A DNA stretch of 64,000 bases from Humulus lupulus (GCF_963169125.1 NC_084793.1:219878652-219942651), one strand, 5' to 3'; shown: positions 34,692 to 45,927, counted from the first letter of the stretch. A program made the numbers and translations. Notes: generated by a model not told the origin, from the letters alone.

Positions 34692-36552
34692 TGTTCGGGT
34701 TTTATGCCCTAATTAAAACCCAAATTCTTTGTAATCTCATTTTATTATCAATAAAAGAATAGAAATCATTTTTTGACTTGGTCAATCACTTTGCTCACAT
34801 GTTTTATTTTCATGATTATTTGTTTATCTAAACTTCTATTAAATCCCGAGCATATAGCTAATCTTATTTATAGTGACGTAAGAACAGTGGAATATAAATA
34901 TGATTATATGTTCAAAATAAGTTAGTCCTAAGATTAGTCAGTGCACAGGATTTACAATGACTTGCAAATCTACGATATGATCTACTTACACATTACAGTG
35001 TTATGTTCTTTCCAGAACATTAGCAAAGTAGAGAAGATCGGATGTATTTGTTACATCAGACAGGACCGATATTGACAGTTGATACGATAAGTAAGCATAC
35101 CGTTATTATCTATTCTAGTCATATCATATAGTTGACCATAGGTCAATTCAATCTCAATTCTGAGTGGTTAGTATTCTAACTGATTGTATTATTTGAGTTC
35201 TTTGACTTGTTCGTTACCAGCTTACCCTACGGACTAGCCCATACTTACATCTTGGGAACTTGGTAGTATAATTGAGTGGGAGTGTTAATCATAGATATGA
35301 ACATCTATAGCTTCTGATGAACATCTATATCTTGTTTCAAGGTGTTAAATGATAGAGATCTCATTTCAATAATTAAATTAGTTTACTGAAATATCATTTA
35401 CAAGGAACTAAGTGTTTTAAGGATAAAATGCAATGAGGGGTAAAACGATATTTTAGTCCTATCTCATTATAGACCTTCTATAGAGGATTGAGTGAAAATT
35501 ATGGTTGTAACAATGGATAATTAATAGCGTATCTATATTTGTTATAGAGCGTTCTATGAATCCAAGAGTGCAATTCCGAGTCTATAGTGGAGTCACGAGG
35601 AATTAATAAGTTAGTAAACTTATTTGTTAGATTTATGATAACTTATTGGAGCTTGATTTCATAGGCCCATGGTCCCCATTGTACCTTGGATAAAATCATC
35701 TAGATAGTCTCAATTAATTGATTTAATTATCAATTAGAATTATCAAAGTTGACCAGGTCAATTTTGGATAGTTTCAAAGAGTTATGTAATTTTGAGAAGA
35801 AAAGATAAATTAGGGCATATTTATTAATTAAGATAAATTGGTATCTAAATTAATAAATAAGTTTAAATCAAGGTTCAAATTATAAATAATTAATTTCATA
35901 AAGGATTTAAATAATTATTTAATTAATTAAATCAATAGAAAATAATGCATTCCTTGATTTTAAGTCCAATGGGCTTATAATCAAATGAGCAATTTCTTAA
36001 GCCTAAAGCCCATTCTAATTTCGACCTAGGGCTTCAAATTGGCTATTATTTTATTTATTTTTTAATTAAATTAAATGGCATAATTGAGTTTATAAAAGGA
36101 GTGCTTAGAGAGAAGTCATCAGTGAAGATTTCTGAGACAACAGACAAGTTTGACAAGTCACAAGTCAGATTTTCTGATAGGTTTTAGATTCTCTCTAAAC
36201 ACAAGTCCTTTTCTAAGCCTCTCAGTTATTTTCTCTTCTTCTCTCTGTATCTATCTCATGTGTTGATAATTTCCCACTCTAGTCTACGTGATTCTAAGGA
36301 TACATTGGAAGATTGTGAAGAAATTAGAAGAAGAGTTCAGTTTCATGATAATACTCTGCGGCAGAAAGGATACAAGAGTTAGAGAAACTGAAGGATGGAC
36401 TCTTTCATTCTGTTGCGTATACTGTAAGTATTCTTATCATTGTTTCTCTTTGAATTCAATTTTAAAAACATGTTCTAGGTTATCTCATATTAATTTGTTT
36501 AATATTAGATCTACATGAAAATAAATAAAGATCATGTATAAATTGCTCAAAA
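34692..36552 (+). repeat. Copia LTR (middle of array)
   Basis: Starts TGTTCGGGTTTTATGCCCTA; the end is about 36552, next to the PBS. It differs from 42691-44540 by roughly 25 substitutions counted by eye, plus a 12-bp indel (AATAATTATTT region at about 35910). The resident CT-rich and TATA-like TATAAAAGGAG at about 36090 indicate a promoter. Confidence 0.93.
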
Positions 36553-36554
36553 AC

Positions 36555-36566
36555 TGGCCTCAGAGC
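36555..36566 (+). other. Primer-binding site, initiator-Met tRNA (degenerate)
   Basis: TGGCCTCAGAGC matches 10 of 12 nt of the canonical TGGTATCAGAGC, directly after the LTR. Confidence 0.75.
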
Positions 36567-37435
36567 ATTTGGTAATCTTTATTTTCATGCATGAACATGT
36601 TTAAAATTGGATTATTTGATGTGTTTGAATAATTGGATGTTTTTTCATGTTTTTATGAAGCATATTGATTTTATGTGAATATTAGCAATTTTTTAGGTTA
36701 TTTTTGTAGTGCTTTCTATGCTATTAATTTTTATATATGCTTTATTTTGTGTAAAACATGTTAAAAATTAATGAGAAAATGGTTTTTGTTTGAAAAATTG
36801 TTCAAAAAAATTTTGAAAAATGCGCACCAGCCCAGCAAATTTTTTATTTTTTTTATTTTAAAGAAAAATAAAATTTGTGGAAATAATTATTTATAATCAA
36901 AGCCAAAATATCAAATTTGTTTTTGTATTTAAAATTGTTTTTTTACAATAAGATATTTTTGTTAGTTGAGATTTAAATAATTAGATATTTTCTACAAAGA
37001 TTCAAATTCAAATTTAAAAATAGACTAACAACTTAATTTTAAATCTTTTAATATATTAAAATATTAGAATTATGATATTAGATATTTAAGATATTTTCAT
37101 TTACATTCTTGATTTTTTTTATTAAATCTTTATTTGAAAATATAAATATCTTTTTATTCTATAGTTTTTTTAATATTTAAATTATTTGAAATTTGAATAT
37201 TGTAAGTTAGATATTTTTATGGATATTTGAATTTGGTTAACTGTTTTGAGATTTTTTAGGATTGTTATAACTATTAATATTTTATTTTATTTTTTAATGG
37301 TTAAAATATTAGCTAATAGTTATAACAACACAAGATATTTTAGAAAATAGTTAAGATATTGATTATAAAATTTAAAATTGGTTAAATTTTGAAAAATATC
37401 ATTTTCTCAACCAATTAATAAAATATTTTTTTAAT

Positions 37436-37482
37436 AAATAGGATTTAAATTAACTTTTGTTAATTGTTGATAAATCCTATTT
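37436..37482 (+). ncRNA. Leader hairpin 1, 47 nt
   Basis: 12-bp stem AAATAGGATTTA / TAAATCCTATTT, then a 7-bp stem AATTAAC / GTTAATT closing a TTTT loop, with a 5-nt GTTGA bulge on the 3' side. Perfect pairing throughout. Confidence 0.8.
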
Positions 37483-37536
37483 AAATTAAATTAATATTTT
37501 TTTTCAAATTAACCTAAAAGCAAGTTGATTGTTGAT

Positions 37537-37583
37537 AAATGAAATTTAAATTAACTATTGTTAATTGTTGATAAATTTCATTT
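37537..37583 (+). ncRNA. Leader hairpin 2, 47 nt
   Basis: Identical architecture to hairpin 1 (12-bp stem AAATGAAATTTA / TAAATTTCATTT, 7-bp stem AATTAAC / GTTAATT, loop TATT, bulge GTTGA). Three neighbouring base pairs are changed on both sides relative to hairpin 1. Confidence 0.8.
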
Positions 37584-38013
37584 CAATTGACTTATTTTTT
37601 GTAAAAATTTAATTAATCTGATTTTTTTTAAAACTCTAGATAATTAATTGTGGTATTTTTGAAAATGAAAATAATTGTGGTATTTTTGCATAAATTCATA
37701 GAATTGCTCATATAGTAACATGATCAGGCCCATCCAATTATAACATATCTGTTTGCACTATATGTGGCATTTTTGCAGTTGGACTTAGATGCATATAGTG
37801 CCTCATATGTTTGTTAGATATGTGGTATTTTTCCAAATAAAATATTCATAAAATGATAGGTTTTATTTGGGCCCATTAGAAAATGTAAAGTTTAAATTCC
37901 TCTCTAGTGGGTGATTCCACTTGTGAAGGCCTATTTGATTTGCATGACTATAATGGCCCTAATCAATTAATAACAATTAATAAAACGAAGGTTTAAATTC
38001 TTGTCTTTTGGAT

Positions 38014-38081
38014 CTTGTATGGAAGATAGGGGGCCTTTGTAGTGGGAACAACATACTGGACCCAACCCTCCTCCATACAAG
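38014..38081 (+). ncRNA. Leader hairpin 3, core shared with the gypsy element
   Basis: The 10-bp closing stem CTTGTATGGA / TCCATACAAG encloses TAGGGGGCC, GTAGTGGGAAC, TACTGGACCCA and CCCTCC. Internal pairings AGGG/CCCT and TGGG/CCCA are possible. The same ordered core is at 22753-22818 on the minus strand. Confidence 0.7.
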
Positions 38082-38879
38082 CCCAATTGTTAAGGCCCAT
38101 TTACCTGAGTTGGACTTAATTGTATAGGTTCATTATATTAGTTAAACCTAAATATTGATTAGCAACAACTTAATTCTAAATTAATTGAATTTGTTTCAAT
38201 GTGACACTTTAGAATCAATAGGAAATTATAGGACTTTGGTTTAAAAAATTTAATCTATTTAATTTTTTTTGGAAAAATCATAGTCATTAATTTTCTAAAA
38301 AAAATAAATTATAAAAGTACTACTTTTAATTTAATAATGAGCTTATTTTAAGAATTTATTCGATCTCCACCATTGGTTTAACATAGTCAATAGCTTAATG
38401 GGACCTCGAGGCGCTTTGATTCGTCCCCCTATGGAAGGTGTTCATTAGTTATTTTGACAAGGTTAGATTTCGAAAGATAGATAATTATAGTTCAAATTCT
38501 AGTAGACTCACCCCTACGGTGACTGCTAGGACTAAATCTATGATTATTGAAACCGTGGGTCTAGCTCATAAAATAAGAGATTTTGTTTTCTTATTTTGAT
38601 CGAATAGTAGGTTGTTAATAGTGGTGTCCATTATTAAATGAGTTTACAACTCTATTTAACTTGTGGTATTTTTTACTCTTGCCAACCGGGACAAGGATAT
38701 CATAGATTTGTTAAAAACCTAAAGAAATAGATATACGATTGTTTTTGGTATTTTTTCTCATATCTTACATATTTTGGTATATATTGTGCTATTTCTTAAA
38801 ATTTGTGCGAATAGAAGTTTTATTGAGCAAATGTGAATGATTTCTATTATATTGATAATTTATAGTTTTAAGTTAAGTA

Positions 38880-39510
38880 GTGCATGTGTATACTCCCATC
38901 CTTTCTCAACTTTCGATGAAGAAACTCACTGGAGAAAACTTGCTTAATTGGAAGCAAAATATCAACATAGCGTTGATTGGTGACAACTTTGAATTCATCA
39001 TGATTGAGGAATCCTCAGAACGAGCATCGTATCCGCACGTTCGTGATGGCAACATCAATACTCGCAATGGCACCATAAATGCTTGGATAGCACCATCTCC
39101 GCACATACGTGATGACACTGTGAATGCTCGAATGGCACCGTGTCGGCACATTCGTGATCAACTCAACTATGGTCTGACGCATCTCATGAACGAGCTTCAA
39201 ATTATTGAACCTATCATGGGCGGACCTAGTAAAGGAGGTGAAAATAAGCTACTGATGTTGCTGCTGATCTAGCTAAGGTTGAAGATAACCCAGCTTCGTC
39301 TTCGATAGCTGGAAACAAGAGGAAGAATGGACAAAACAACAACCCCAAGCCTGCAAAGGCGAGTGCACAACCAAGTGCACAGACGCCTAAGGGGAAGAAC
39401 AAGAAAAACAAGAAAGGTAAAGGTAAGTGTTTTCACTGCAAAGAGAATGGGCATTGGAAACAGGATTGCCCCAAGTTTCTAGTAGCTAAAAACAAAGGTA
39501 ATGATTATAG
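38880..39510 (+). pseudogene. Copia gag, core deleted, zinc knuckle intact
   Basis: The N-terminus has KKLTGENLLNWKQNINIAL, typical of copia gag. Residues about 48-95 are replaced by PHVRDGNINTRN-type repeats in place of the usual capsid core. NELQIIEPIM resumes the normal C-terminal capsid sequence before a stop at 39270. In another frame a basic Lys/Gln/Asn stretch leads to the zinc knuckle CFHCKENGHWKQDC (39428-39469), with all four metal ligands. The frameshift near 39240 splits the gene. Confidence 0.85.
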
Positions 39511-39514
39511 TTCA

Positions 39515-39718
39515 TTTATCTTGGAAACATGTGTTTTAGAGAATGATAAATTCGTTTGGATTATTGATTCTGGATCTATTGACCATGTTTGTAATTCTTT
39601 ACAGCTTCTTGAATCATGGGAGGAAGGGGACAAAGGCAGCTTAAAGCTTAGAGTTGGGAACGGAGCGTTCATTGCGGTCCAAGCTAGAGGAAAGAGCTCG
39701 TCTGAAGTTCGGAAATAA
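39515..39718 (+). pseudogene. Copia aspartic protease remnant
   Basis: WIIDSGSIDHVCNSL carries the D-S-G catalytic loop, although the usual Ala/Thr after Gly is Ser. The strand LRVGNGAFIAVQARG follows, as in copia proteases. The open frame ends at 39716. The following 39719-39840 is frameshifted protease tail. Would cleave gag-pol in an active element. Confidence 0.85.
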
Positions 39719-39844
39719 ATTTTTTAATTTTAAATGATGTCTTTTTCATTCCGAATTTTAGTAGAGATTTAATTTTAGTTTCCATGTTGCAATTAGAATG
39801 ATTTGTTATGACTTTCACAAGCTTTAATATGTCTATTTCTTTCA

Positions 39845-41197
39845 ATGGATCAATTGTGTATTTCATGTTTGGAAAACGGACTTTATATTCTGCGACCTAA
39901 CGAACCCCTCGCTCTTAATAATGATTTATTCAAAGTAGCTAAACCTAGGACCAATAACGATAATATGACGTATTTATGGCACTTGAGACTAGGTCACATT
40001 GGCTATGATAGGATTCAAAGACTTACAAAGGTAGGACCTTTGAGGGAACTCACCTTAGGTAAATTACCTGTCTGTGAATCTTGTCTAGAAGGCAAACTGA
40101 CCAAGCGTCCATTCTCTGCAAAGGGTGATAGGGCCAAAGAACCACTTGGTCTTGTGTATTCAGATGTTTGTGGACCTTTGAATGTACAAGCTAGGGGTGG
40201 TTTTGAGTATTTCGTCACTTTCATTGACGATTACTCTAGATACTCATGTCTTTACCTAATGCATAGGAAATCATAAACATTTTCAAAGTTTCAGGAATTC
40301 CTAGCAATGGCTCAGAACTAATTAAGTAAAACATTAAAGATCTTCCGATCTGATTGGGGTGGAGAATATTTGGATATGCAGTTCCAAGATCATTTAACGG
40401 AACTTGGGATTTTATCACAACTTACTGCCCCAGGTACTCCGCAACAAAATGGTGTAGCGGAACGCCGGAATAGAACTTTATTGGAAATGGTTAGATGCAT
40501 GCTCAGTTACTCAACTCTACCAACTTTGTTCTGGGGACATGCAATTGAAACCGCGAATGAAATTCTTAATGTTGTTCCATCTAAATCAATCCCCAAAACA
40601 CCTTTAGAACGCTGGAATGGTCGTGGATCTAGTTTACGCCATTATAGAATTTGGGGGTGTCTCGCTCACATCCTGAGGAAAAAGGAGGGAAAGCTAGAAC
40701 CACGAATTGAAGTTTGCATGTTTGTTGGCTATCCTAAAGGTACTCGAGGTGGACTTTTCTATAGTAATTCAGAAAAGAAAGTGTTTACTTCTACAAATTC
40801 TAATTTTCTGGAAAATGACTATGTCCAGAACTTTAAACCTCGCAGCAAAGTAGTTTTAGAGGAGATGGTTAAAGAATTGACTCCAACCAATGTTCCATCG
40901 TCATCAACTCAAGTTGGTGATGAAATTCCCACTCTTCATGTCCAACCGACGCAAGTCGATTTAAATGAAGAAAGTATCAATGTTCCTGAGCAAACAGTCA
41001 CGAAGCCTCGTCGTAGTGGGAGGGTTTCTAGGAACCCAGTTCGCTATGGTTTGGATAGTGAAACCAATATGGTTGTTGGTGACACTAGTGAGTATGATCC
41101 GTTGTCTTTCAAACAGGTAATGGCTAGCCCTGAAAAGGAACTATGGCTTGAAGCCATGAAACAGGAAATGGAGTCCATGTACTCAAATTCCGTCTAG
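39845..41197 (+). pseudogene. Copia integrase with gag-pre-integrase domain
   Basis: 39845-40276: LYILRPNEP, then the zinc-binding H/H (WHLRLGHIGYDR) and C/C (CESCLEGK), then DVCGPL with the first catalytic Asp and FVTFIDDYSRY with the second. A TAA at 40274 and a following stop break the frame. 40370-41197 resumes with LGILSQLTAPGTPQQNGVAE, in which the Glu of D,D-35-E is present, the RRNRTLLEM helix, the copia GYPKGTRGGLFY motif and the hinge RRSGRVSRNPVRYG. Stop at 41198 before RT. Confidence 0.9.
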
Positions 41198-42666
41198 GAT
41201 CTTGTGGAAGCACCTAGTGACTTTAGGGCCATTGGGTGCAAGTGGATCTACAAGAAGAAATGAGGTGTTGATGGAAATATCAAGACTTATAAAGCTCGAT
41301 TAGTGGCAAAGGTTTATACCCAAAGAGAAGGCGTGGACTATGAGGAAAATTTTAGTCCGGTAGCCATGCTCAAATCCATTTGCATCCTCTTATCCATAAC
41401 AGCCGCTCTCGACTATGAGATCTGGCAAATGGACGTCGAGATAGATTTTCTTAATAGAAAGCTTGACGAAGTCATTTATATGGATCAACTAGAAGGATTT
41501 AAAGTAGCTGGACAAGAAGGAAAAGTTTGCAAGTTGAATAGGTCCATCTATGGACTTAAGCAAGCTTCTCGTTCCTGAATCTTAGGTTTGATGAAATAAT
41601 CAAAACCTATGGCTTTGAACAAAATATTGATGAGCTCTATGTTTACCAACTGAAGGCAAATCAAATAGTGGTATTTCTGGTTCTTTATGTGAATGATATC
41701 TTACTCATTGGAAACAATGTTAAGAAATTATTAGATGTGAAGAATTGGCTGAGTACTCAATTCCAAATGAAGGATTTGAGTGAAGCAAGTTATGTTCTAG
41801 GTATCCAGATTATTAGGGAGAGAAAGAAAAGACTCTTAGCTCTATCTCAAGCAACTTACATTAATAAAGTGCTTGAATGTTTCTCAATGACAAATTCCAA
41901 GAAAGGGCGTCTACCGTCCCACCATGGAATTCATCTTTCAAAGAAGCAGTCTCCCCAGACTTCTGAAGAGGAAGATGCAATGAGAAAAGTTCCTTACGCA
42001 TCTGCAGTTGGAAGTCTGATGTATGCCATGTTGTGTACTAGACCAGATATCTGCTATGCAGTGAAAGTAGTGAGCAGGTATCAGTCAAACCCAGGACTGA
42101 AACATTGGATAGAAGTTAAGCATATCCTGAAGTATTTGAGACGGACTAGGGATTATATATTAGTCTACAAGGGTGGTGTTCTAAACCCTGTAGGCTACAC
42201 CGATTCAGATTTGCAGACTGATGTCAATGATAGGAAGTCTACTTCTGGAATGGTGTTTACTCTTGGGGGTGGAGCTGTGATTTGGAGAAGCGTAAAGCAG
42301 TCTGCAATCTCAGATTCCACCATGGAGGCTGAGTACATAGCTGCATCAGAAGCAGCTAAGGAAATAGTCTGGCTAAAGAAATTCTATTCGGATCTTGGTA
42401 TTATTCCAAAAATGGATAAACCGCTTGTGTTGTTTTGTGACAATACAAGAGCGATAGCCAACTCGAAAGAACCTCAAAGTCACAAGAGGAGTAAGCATAT
42501 AGAAAAGAAGTATCACATTATTCGAGAATATGTGGCCAGGGGAGATGTTAAGGTTATGAAGATTGCAACTGAAGCCAATCTTGCAAATCCATTTACAAAG
42601 ACACTACCAGAAGCTACATTTGATAAGCATATCAAGGTAATGGGATTAGTAGAATTAAGGCATTAG
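41198..42666 (+). pseudogene. Copia reverse transcriptase and RNase H, catalytic Asp lost
   Basis: 41303-41578 has [20 protein letters not shown] and the palm strand [15 protein letters not shown], then [11 protein letters not shown] and a TGA. 41668-42666 has LYVNDILLIGNN, where the essential YVDD is YVND, followed by the thumb (LGIQIIRERKKR) and RNase H (YTDSDLQTDV, MEAEYIAASEAAK, LFCDN). Stops at 41198, 41262 and 41577 plus the YVND change make it inactive. It ends 24 bp before the 3' LTR. Confidence 0.92.
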
Positions 42667-42679
42667 TTTCAATTAGTGC

Positions 42680-42690
42680 AAGTGGGAGTT
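42680..42690 (+). other. Polypurine tract of copia
   Basis: AAGTGGGAGTT immediately before the LTR at 42691. The same tract occurs at 34681-34691 before the middle LTR. Confidence 0.85.
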
Positions 42691-44540
42691 TATTCGGGTT
42701 TTATGCCCTAATTAAAACCCAAATTCTTTGTAATCTCATTTTATTATCGATAAAAGAATAGAAATCATTTTTTGACTTGGTCAATCACTTTGCTCACATG
42801 TTTTATTTTCATGATTATTTGTTTATCTAAACTTCTATTAAATCCCGAGCATATAGCTAATCTTATTTATAGTGACGTAAGAATAGTGGAATATAAATAT
42901 GAATATATGTTCAAAATAAGTTAGTCCTAAGATTAGTCAGTGCACAGGATTTACATTGACTTGCCAATCTACGATATGATCTACTTACATATTACAGTGT
43001 TATGTTCTTTCCAGAACATTAGCAAAGTAGATAAGATCGGATGTATTTGTTACATCAGACAGGACCGATATTGACAGTTGATAAGATAAGTAAACATACT
43101 GTTATTATCTATTGTAGTCATATCATATAGTTGACCATAGGTCAATTCAATTTCAATTCTGAGTGGTTAGTATTCTAACTGATTGTATTATTTGAGTTCT
43201 TTGACTTGTTCGTTACCAGCTTACCCTACGGACTAGCCCATACTTACATCTTGGGAACTCGGTAGTATAATTGAGTGGGAGTGTTAATCATAGATATGAA
43301 CATCTATAGCTTCTGATGAACATCTATATCTTGGTTCAAGGTGTTAAATGATAGAGATCTCATTTCAATAATTAAATTAGTTTACTGAAATATCATTTAC
43401 AAGGAACTAAGTGTTTTAAGGATAAAATGCAATGAGGGGTAAAACGATATTTTAGTCCTATCTCATTGTAGACCGTCTATAGAGGATTGAGTGAAAATTA
43501 TGGTTGTAACAATGGATAATTAATAGCGTATCTATATTTGTTATAGAGCGTTCTATGAATCCAAGAGTGCAATTCCGAGTCTATAGTGGAGTCACGAGGA
43601 ATTAATAAGTTAGTAAACTTATTTGTTAGATTTATGATAACTTATTGGAGCTTGATTTCATAGGCCCATGGTCCCCATTGTACCTTGGATAAAATCATCT
43701 AGATAGTCTCAATTAATTGATTTAATTATCAATTAGAATTATCAAACTTGACCAGGTCAATTTTGGATAGTTTCAAAGAGTTATGTAATTTTGAGAAGAA
43801 AAGATAAATTAGTGCATATTTATTAATTAAGATAAATTGGTATCTAAATTAATAAATAAGTTTAAATCAAGGTTCAAATTATAAATAATTAATTTCATAA
43901 AGGATTTAATTAATTAAATCAATAGAAAATAATGCATTCCTTGATTTTAAGTCCAATGGGCTTATAATCAAATGGGCAATTTCTTAAGCCTAAAGCCCAT
44001 GCTAATTTCGACCTAGGGCTTCAAATTGGCTATTATTTTATTTATTTTTTAATTAAATTAAATGGCATAATTGAGTTTATAAAAGGAGTGCTTAGAGAGA
44101 AGTCATCAGTGAAGATTTCTGAGACAACAGACAAGTTTGACAAGTCACAAGTCAGATTTTCTGATAGGTTTTAGATTCTCTCTAAACACAAGTCCTTTTC
44201 TAAGCCTCTCAGTTATTTTCTCTTCTTCTCTCTGTATCTATCTCATGTGTTGATAATTTCCCACTCTAGTCTACGTGATTCTAAGGATACATTGGAAGAT
44301 TGTGAAGAAATTAGAAGAAGAGTTCAGTTTCATGATAATACTCTGCGGCAGAAAGGATACAAGAGTTAGAGAAACTGAAGGATGGACTCTTTCATTCTGT
44401 TGCGTATACTGTAAGTATTCTTATCATTGTTTCTCTTTGAATTCAATTTTAGAAACATGTTCTAGGTTATCTCATATTAATTTGTTTAATATTAGATCTA
44501 CATGAAAATAAATAAAGATCCTGTATAAGTTTTCCCAAAA
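42691..44540 (+). repeat. Copia 3' LTR (right end of array)
   Basis: 1850 bp. It starts TATTCGGGTT (TG mutated to TA) and ends TTTTCCCAAAA (consensus CCTAACA), then TSD TAGAG. Confidence 0.92.
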
Positions 44541-44545
44541 TAGAG

Positions 44546-44670
44546 TTGGCGCCCCAGCGCCACTTTTGGGTGCCCAACGCTACGCAAGGGATGGCAAAGG
44601 GGTCTCTCTGACTTGGGGTAGCGCCCCAACGCTATCCATGGCACCCCAACGCTATACCTGTTTCAGCAAA
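44546..44670. repeat. GC-rich self-complementary iterons in the solo LTR
   Basis: Words GGCGCCCCAGCGCC, GCCCAACGCTA, TAGCGCCCCAACGCTA and GCACCCCAACGCTAT recur within 125 bp, in the slot that holds AGCGCTA words in 14461-16807. Confidence 0.75.
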
Positions 44671-45927
44671 GCCCATTTTTAGGGCTTGGGTAGACTTTGG
44701 GGGCTCGGGGGATGGTTCCACCACCCCGTTGGGTGGATTGGAAGTCCCGAGAGCATAGAAGTGGTCCTAGAGTTTGTTTTTAAGGATTGAATCTTATGAG
44801 ATTATTGTATTTGGTTTTGATTAGGTTACTGCTAAGGGCTTAAGGCCAGGATCGTTCTCAAGGGTTGTTATTAACTTATTTTTTACTCAAGTCTAAGGTA
44901 AGAAAACTGCACCAATTATGTGACATACATGATTATTGTTGAAGCATGTTAAGTGCTCTATATTTGGATATATGTTGCATTATGAATGCTTGACTGCATT
45001 GTTTATCTGAGCAATGCACTGACTTATTAGTTAGAAACGGCAATGGTGTTAAGTGCTGGTTGTGAAGCTCTGACTTATTTGTCAGGATCGGCAATGGAAC
45101 TGAGCGTTGGTCATATGGAATTGAATTATAAGTCAAGAGTGGCAATAGCGCAATGAACACTGGTCGATATGGTTAGATCTAATCAACAAGAGCCTTATAT
45201 GCTCGTCCGACCTATTGGTCGAAGAAAACTAAAGCGCTTGGCTAGTTTATGGCTAGTTACTCAGAGCCAGGGCTAAAAGGCTCAGGTGACTTGATGGTCA
45301 CATGGCTTAGGGCGCATGACCCCAGGATGTCTTATTAGTCATCTATTCAGGGCGCGGGACCCTAGAATGACTTAATAGTCATTAATCCAAGGCACAGGAC
45401 CCCAGAATGACTTAACAGCCATCATCTGATTAGGGCTGCAAGCCCCATAATGTTCACATGATCTTTTATTAATACTTGTATACTAGCAGTAATAAGTTTT
45501 ATTGCTGAGCCTTGGCTCACGGGTGCTATGTGGTGCAGGTAAAGGGAAAGAAAAGCTTACCCAGCCTTGAGTGGAGAGCTTAGGTGACAACGTGTACATA
45601 TGCGGCCGCTTGACCACCATGGCCAAAGTGTTTCTTAGGGTAACTAGGGTTTAACCCTATTTTTGCCGCTTAGGTCGACGGATTGTAACTTTTGAATTGT
45701 AATGACCATATTGGATTGTGAACAACTTTGAAAACAATTTTATGGGATCACATGCACAATTTAACATTTTAAATAAAATATATCCATTCCTTTTGATCGA
45801 GATTTTAACCCTGGCCCATTAATAACACTTAGATGCACGTTTATGGCCTAATGACTAGTTTAGTGAGTTAAGAACTATTTAAAGTACACAGTGTAACGGT
45901 CTTGGCCACCTAAGACGTTACAAAAAT

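Larger units (their letters stand above)
36567..38879 (+). other. Copia 2.3-kb untranslated leader
   Basis: Very AT-rich and non-coding, between PBS and gag. It contains structured elements: twin hairpins at 37436-37482 and 37537-37583 and a third at 38014-38081 shared with the gypsy leader. A short repeat, AATTGTGGTATTTTTG, occurs at about 37650 and 37673. Long structured leaders are usual for copia elements and hold packaging and dimerisation signals in studied cases (family knowledge). Confidence 0.75.
33881..44540 (+). mobile_element. Ty1/copia tandem array sharing one LTR (level 4)
   Basis: Perfect TSD TAGAG (33876-33880, 44541-44545) encloses an unusual structure: a 21-bp LTR start (33881-33901), the last 0.8 kb of pol (33902-34691), a full LTR (34692-36552), a complete internal region (36553-42690) and a full LTR (42691-44540). 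This fits an LTR-int-LTR-int-LTR array made by unequal recombination whose first unit later lost most of its LTR and internal region. Confidence 0.92.
32903..45922 (+). mobile_element. Solo LTR, about 2.36 kb net, hosting the copia array (level 3)
   Basis: Starts TGTAACATCCC at 32903 and ends CTAAGACGTTACA at 45922, with perfect TSD AAAAT (32898-32902, 45923-45927). Its parts 32903-33880 and 44546-45922 join at the copia TSD TAGAG. Same family as 14461-16807, with the shared block GCTATGTGGTGCAGGTAAAG at about 45525-45544. It landed in a probable intron of the CACTA TNP2 gene, between the DUF4218-like and DUF4216-like parts. Confidence 0.92.

Noticed and set aside
38014..38081. Leader hairpin as a hammerhead or twister ribozyme
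   Set aside because: None of the conserved catalytic core sequences of hammerhead (CUGAUGA, GAAA) or twister is present.
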